Origin: Solirubrobacterales bacterium
GTDB taxonomy: Bacteria; Actinomycetota; Thermoleophilia; Solirubrobacterales; Solirubrobacteraceae
Direction: 5' to 3'
DNA length: 8,479 nucleotides
Assembly: GCA_013696535.1 (NCBI GenBank)
Contig: JACCYI010000371.1
Location: 1-8,479 of the forward strand
The notes beneath the pieces were generated by a model, which worked only from the letters and a program-made list of their open reading frames with translations, was not told where the DNA came from and made no database searches. A program made the position numbers and the translations under genes. Positions 5,269 through 8,479 of the stretch are shown in pieces; within the stretch, counting starts at the first letter, position 1, and every line of letters starts with the position of its first letter.

Positions 5269-6536
5269 TGGCCGTCACGCCCGAGAGAAACCCGAGCCGT
5301 GGGCTGACACCCGATCTCGACTACCGCGAGATGGAGCGCTCTCACGAGCTCTCCGAGATACAGCACGCCGAAGAAGAGCTCCTTACACTCAACATCGGCC
5401 CGCATCACCCCGCGACGCACGGTGTGCTGCGTTTGCTCACGACACTCGAAGGCGAAGTCGTCCGCGACCTCAAGCCGATCATCGGGTACCTCCACACGGG
5501 CATCGAGAAGACCTGCGAGGACAAGAGCTACTGGAAGGTCATCCCGATCGTCGAGCGGATGGACTACCTGTCCTACTACTTTAACGCCTACGCGTTCTGC
5601 GGCGCGGTCGAGACGCTGCTCGAGATCGACGTACCGCCGCGCGCCCAGTACCTGCGCGTCATCCATCTCGAGCTCAACCGGATCGCCTCGCACCTGATCT
5701 GGCTCGCGACGGGCGGCCTCGATCTGGGTGCGATGTCCGTGTTCTGGTACGGCTGGCGCGACCGCGATCTCATCCTCGATCTGTTCGAGATGTCCTCCGG
5801 GCAGCGGATGCACACGCGCTACTTCCAAGTCGGGGGGGTGATGGAGGACATCCCGAGCGGCTTCGAGGAGGCGGTGCGCAAGTTCACCTCCGGCTTCCCG
5901 ACCCGGCTCGACCAGTTCTCAGACCTGATCGACAAGAACGAGATCGTCCTGCAGCGGCTGCGCAACGTCGGCGTCGTGGACGAGCAGACGCTGTTGGGTC
6001 TCGGGGTCACCGGGCCCCTGCTACGGGCCACGGGCAACGCGTGGGATCTGCGCAAGGCGGCTCCCTACTGCAGCTACGACCACTTCGACTTCGGCATCCC
6101 CGTCGGCACCGTCGGCGACAACTACGACAGATACCGCGTGCGGATGGCCGAGATGCGCGAATCGGTCAAGATCATCGAACAGGCGCTCGACGGGCTGCCC
6201 GAGGGCCCGTACATCACCGAGAATCGCAAGTACGCGCTGCCGCCGCGTCATGAGCTGGCCACCTCCATGGAAGCCCTCATCCACCACTTCAAGCTGGTGA
6301 CCGAGGGCTTCAGGGTCCCGCCGGGCGAGGTCTACTTCCCCATCGAGTCGCCGCGGGGCGAGCTCGGCTGCTTCGTGCGGGCCGACGGCTCGTCCAAGCC
6401 TGCGCGCGTGCACATGCGAGACCCTTCGTTCGTGAACCTGCAGGCGTTCCGGTCGATGGTCCAGGATTCCTACATCGCCGACCTGATCGCCACCCTCGCC
6501 ATGCTCGATCCGATTCTCGGCGGGATCGACCGCTAG
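5268..6536 (+). CDS. nuoD: NADH-quinone oxidoreductase subunit D
   Basis: The 49-kDa subunit of the connecting module. With NuoB it forms the quinone-reduction site, and it is evolutionarily related to the large subunit of NiFe hydrogenases without the metal ligands. It has 422 residues. The quinone-site loop NIGPHHPATHGVLR starts at residue 42, with H47 and H51 in the conserved places. It is followed by GYLHTGIEK, RMDYLSYYFN, LNRIASHLIWLATGGLDLGA, the long C-terminal domain with PRGELGCF, and the usual end DPILGGIDR. The ATG at 5268 is supported by a strong GGGAGGA six bases upstream. The frame is open from 5067, but that part is an out-of-frame shadow of nuoC. The first ~38 residues before the core are charged and variable. 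Confidence 0.97.
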   Translation: MAVTPERNPSRGLTPDLDYREMERSHELSEIQHAEEELLTLNIGPHHPATHGVLRLLTTLEGEVVRDLKPIIGYLHTGIEKTCEDKSYWKVIPIVERMDYLSYYFNAYAFCGAVETLLEIDVPPRAQYLRVIHLELNRIASHLIWLATGGLDLGAMSVFWYGWRDRDLILDLFEMSSGQRMHTRYFQVGGVMEDIPSGFEEAVRKFTSGFPTRLDQFSDLIDKNEIVLQRLRNVGVVDEQTLLGLGVTGPLLRATGNAWDLRKAAPYCSYDHFDFGIPVGTVGDNYDRYRVRMAEMRESVKIIEQALDGLPEGPYITENRKYALPPRHELATSMEALIHHFKLVTEGFRVPPGEVYFPIESPRGELGCFVRADGSSKPARVHMRDPSFVNLQAFRSMVQDSYIADLIATLAMLDPILGGIDR

Positions 6537-6540
6537 CGGC

Positions 6541-6582
6541 ATGGCCTCCGTCAGGCGGTCCGCCCACGGATCATCGCGTGCC
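6541..6582 (+). repeat. Direct repeat copy 1 (upstream copy of nuoE start)
   Basis: This 42-base stretch aligns with 6624-6664 with 34 identical columns, 7 mismatches and one gap, and includes a common run of 12 bases. Both copies start exactly at an ATG. The pairs MASVRRSAHGSS and MASVKRFAHGS show that the changes are mostly silent or conservative. Confidence 0.85.
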
Positions 6583-6636
6583 ATTGAGCCCGGCCACGCG
6601 CAACGTCGTCCCCGGTATCTGACATGGCTTCCGTGA
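6541..6636 (+). CDS. Possible 31-codon leader ORF overlapping nuoE
   Basis: The ATG at 6541, four bases after the nuoD stop, opens 31 codons ending with the TGA at 6634-6636, inside codons 4-5 of nuoE. The peptide begins MASVRRSAHGSSRAIEPGHA, and its first 11-12 residues mimic the NuoE N-terminus. The rest is unrelated because the frame differs from nuoE by one base. It fills the only sizeable gap (87 bases) inside the operon. The 13-base overlap with nuoE would allow termination-reinitiation, which is attractive because nuoE itself has no visible Shine-Dalgarno sequence. This ORF has no strong ribosome site either. It may be a decayed remnant of a tandem duplication and not a working gene. 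Confidence 0.35.
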   Translation: MASVRRSAHGSSRAIEPGHAQRRPRYLTWLP

Positions 6637-6664
6637 AGAGATTCGCCCACGGATCGCGCGTGCC
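6624..6664 (+). repeat. Direct repeat copy 2 (start of nuoE)
   Basis: The downstream copy of the repeat at 6541-6582, forming codons 1-13 of nuoE. The copies begin 83 bases apart, which is not a multiple of three, so they lie in different frames. Flanking bases before the two ATGs are not similar. Confidence 0.85.
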
Positions 6665-7322
6665 GGGTTGGGATGAGTCGGTGGACCTCACCAAGGATCC
6701 TGCGGTAGTCCCCGACCCGGCCACCACGCCGGTCCCCGACCATCTCCGCGCCAAGCTGGAGGAGTACGTCACGCGCTACCCGGACGTGCGCTCAGCGTCC
6801 ATCCCGGCGCTCTTCGCGGTGCAAGACGAGCACGGCTGGTGCTCGCCCACGGCGATCGAGCAGGCGGCCTGCGTCCTACGTCTGACGCCGGCTTACCTGA
6901 CGTCCGTCGCAACCTTCTACGACATGTTCGAGACCCACGCCAAGGGCGAGCACGACGTCTACGTGTGCACGAACATCTCCTGCTCGTTGCGTGGCGGCGA
7001 TCAGATCTACGAGGCCTTCCTGACCGCGGGCGGGGACGACCCCAGCTTCAACATCCGCTCCTTCGAGTGCCTGGGCGCCTGCGACATCGCACCGATGGCC
7101 TCGGTGAACGGGACGTACGTAGGTCCGTTGGATGAGGCAGACTGCCACACGGTCATCGAGGACCTCAAGGCAGGCAGGACGCCTCTGGACGCCAAGCAGA
7201 TCCGCCACCGGGCTTCGGCCGTGACGCTGCCCGCCGAGGGCGCGCCCGCGGTGGCCCACCCCGATACAGCCAGCGGTCCGACGGCGTCCGGCAACGATAC
7301 CGCCGGAAACAAGGACATGTGA
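6624..7322 (+). CDS. nuoE: NADH-quinone oxidoreductase subunit E
   Basis: The 24-kDa subunit of the NADH module, holding the [2Fe-2S] cluster N1a in a thioredoxin-like domain next to NuoF. It has 232 residues, longer than many NuoE because of both ends. The N-terminal ~38 residues are Pro/Asp-rich (SVDLTKDPAVVPDPATTPVP). The helical domain at 39-105 contains SIPALFAVQDEHGW and TSVATFYDMF. Cluster ligands are C115 and C120 (VCTNISC) and C149 and C153 (ECLGAC). After about residue 200 a Pro/Ala/Ser/Gly tail of ~30 residues appears disordered. The ATG at 6624 is chosen because the frame is closed by a stop at 6585-6587, with no other ATG or GTG between. No Shine-Dalgarno sequence precedes it. 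It ends one base before nuoF. Confidence 0.95.
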   Translation: MASVKRFAHGSRVPGWDESVDLTKDPAVVPDPATTPVPDHLRAKLEEYVTRYPDVRSASIPALFAVQDEHGWCSPTAIEQAACVLRLTPAYLTSVATFYDMFETHAKGEHDVYVCTNISCSLRGGDQIYEAFLTAGGDDPSFNIRSFECLGACDIAPMASVNGTYVGPLDEADCHTVIEDLKAGRTPLDAKQIRHRASAVTLPAEGAPAVAHPDTASGPTASGNDTAGNKDM

Positions 7323-7323
7323 G

Positions 7324-8479
7324 ATGGCCATCAGCGTCAGTGAACGAGAGCATCGGGAGGCGCCGCAAGGGCTCCTCTTCAAGGACATCGACGCGCCGGG
7401 TCTCAACACGCTCGCCGTCTACGAACGCCGGGGCGGCTACGAGTCCCTCAAGCGGGCGCTCGACATGTCCCCTGAGGACGTGCTGGCCGAGCTGCTGGCC
7501 TCGGGAGTCCGTGGCCGCGGCGGCGCCGGCTTCTCCATGGGCAAGAAGGCCTCCTTCCTGCCCAAGGGCACCATGGACAAGTACCTCGTCTGCAACGCGG
7601 ACGAGTCAGAGCCCGGGACCTTCAAGGACCGCGAGCTGATGCAGAAGACCCCGCATCTGCTCATCGAGGGCATGGTCATCGCCGCGTACGCGACCGGCGT
7701 GAACCGGTCCTTCATCTACATTCGCGGGGAATACGCCTACCAGGCCGACATCCTCGAGGCCGCCCTCGTCGAGGCCAAGACGGCCGGATACGTGGGCGAG
7801 AACATCCTCGACTCGGGCTACGGCCTCTCCATGTGGGTGCACCGCGGCGCGGGGGCCTACATCTGCGGCGAGGAGACCGCGCTGCTGGACTCGCTGGAGG
7901 GCAAGCGCGGCAACCCGCGCCTCAAGCCGCCGTTTCCGGCCAACCAGGGCCTCTACCAGGGTCCGACGCTGATCAACAACGTCGAGACGCTGATGAACGC
8001 GCCGCACATCATCCAGATGGGCGGGGCGGAGTTCGCGAAGATCGGCACGGAGACCTCGACTGGCACGAAGCTCGTGTCGGTGAGCGGCTGCGTGCGGCGC
8101 CCGGGCAACTACGAGATCGTCCTCGGCACGCCGTCGAGGGAGATCATCGAAGGCCTGGCGGGCGGAGCTCCCGAAGGCCGATCGATCAAGGCATGGTTCC
8201 CCGGCGGGTCGAGCTCCCCGGTGCTCACAGGCTCCGACGAGCACCTCGACCTGCCCTACGACTTCGACTCGATGGCCAAGGCCGGCTCGATGCTCGGCTC
8301 GGGCGCCATCATCGTCATCGACGACTCGATCCCGATGATCGACGTCGCGCTCAAGACCGCGAAGTTCTACCGCCACGAGTCCTGCGGCAAGTGCACGCCG
8401 TGCCGCGAGGGCACGAACTGGACGGTGAAGATGCTCGAGCGCGTCCAGTCGGGCGAGGCGACGCCGATGGACCTGGACA
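7324..8479 (+). CDS. nuoF: NADH-quinone oxidoreductase subunit F, 3' end cut by window edge
   Basis: The 51-kDa NADH-binding subunit of complex I: it oxidises NADH, carries FMN and passes electrons to cluster N3. 385 residues are visible with no stop; the family is usually about 430-450, so only the C-terminal helical part is missing. The FMN-site glycine loop GRGGAGF is at 64-70, and NADESEPGTFKDR at 91-103 completes it. The NADH-site segment GAGAYICGEETALLDSLEG is at 175-193. Three of the four N3 ligands are seen in SCGKCTPCREG (C354, C357, C360); the fourth lies beyond the window. The start MAISVSEREH at 7324 has AAGGA eight bases upstream and follows the nuoE TGA by one base. The ORF is intact through the right edge. 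Confidence 0.97.
   Translation, partial: MAISVSEREHREAPQGLLFKDIDAPGLNTLAVYERRGGYESLKRALDMSPEDVLAELLASGVRGRGGAGFSMGKKASFLPKGTMDKYLVCNADESEPGTFKDRELMQKTPHLLIEGMVIAAYATGVNRSFIYIRGEYAYQADILEAALVEAKTAGYVGENILDSGYGLSMWVHRGAGAYICGEETALLDSLEGKRGNPRLKPPFPANQGLYQGPTLINNVETLMNAPHIIQMGGAEFAKIGTETSTGTKLVSVSGCVRRPGNYEIVLGTPSREIIEGLAGGAPEGRSIKAWFPGGSSSPVLTGSDEHLDLPYDFDSMAKAGSMLGSGAIIVIDDSIPMIDVALKTAKFYRHESCGKCTPCREGTNWTVKMLERVQSGEATPMDLD

Noticed and set aside
5166..5828. A 220-codon minus-strand ORF opposite nuoC and nuoD
   Set aside because: Antisense shadow of conserved complex I genes with no domain of its own.
6541..6664. Reading copy 1 as the true nuoE start with a frameshift into nuoE
   Set aside because: A -1 shift between 6588 and 6634 would be needed. 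Copy 2 already gives an intact start with the same N-terminus, and no slippery heptamer is apparent there. A base error cannot be fully excluded.
6021..6743. A 240-codon minus-strand ORF across the nuoD-nuoE junction
   Set aside because: Composition is typical of an antisense frame. Its internal near-repeat simply reflects the nuoE start duplication read backwards.
7606..8376. A 256-codon minus-strand ORF opposite nuoF
   Set aside because: Antisense shadow of nuoF, whose sense frame has FMN, NADH and Fe-S motifs.
1..8479. CRISPR arrays, tRNA or rRNA genes, transposases, attachment sites, toxin-antitoxin or defence genes
   Set aside because: None was found on either strand. The DNA is accounted for by core metabolic genes with minimal gaps.

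Overview
The window looks like a piece of a high-GC Gram-positive chromosome, most likely an actinomycete-type organism. My best guess is class Thermoleophilia (Solirubrobacterales or similar), from the style of the cytochrome c, NuoB and SerRS proteins. That placement is inference; no rRNA or marker was compared. Coding density is very high, most neighbouring genes overlap or nearly touch, and no gap between genes exceeds about 90 bases.

Left part (1-2324, all minus strand): a cytochrome c lipoprotein gene is followed downstream by serS (seryl-tRNA synthetase), a 57-residue acidic proline-rich small ORF, and a YdeI/OmpD-associated family gene cut by the window edge. The last three are spaced by 9 and 15 bases and probably form one transcript.

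Middle part (2325-3735): a cupredoxin-fold membrane-anchored protein starts head to head with the cytochrome c gene and overlaps a flavin-reductase-domain gene by ATGA. That gene converges on a four-helix membrane protein of unknown function, with a 23-base tail overlap. The cupredoxin appears to have lost the Cys and one His of the copper site.

Right part (3736-8479, plus strand): the first six genes of the respiratory complex I operon, nuoA-nuoB-nuoC-nuoD-nuoE-nuoF, in canonical order. nuoF is cut by the right edge; nuoG to nuoN presumably follow. NuoB, C and D form the connecting (Q) module, NuoE and F belong to the NADH-oxidising module, and NuoA is a membrane subunit. Together they pass electrons from NADH through FMN and Fe-S clusters to a quinone.

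The window is mostly ordinary core metabolism and I see no new multi-gene system. The best anomaly is the nuoD-nuoE junction. The first ~14 codons of nuoE exist there twice, 83 bases apart, and the upstream copy opens a 31-codon ORF whose stop codon lies inside nuoE. Secondary points are the degenerate cupredoxin, -10-like hexamers placed so close to the starts of nuoA, serS and the cytochrome gene that leaderless mRNAs are suggested, and a SerRS with a shortened motif 3.
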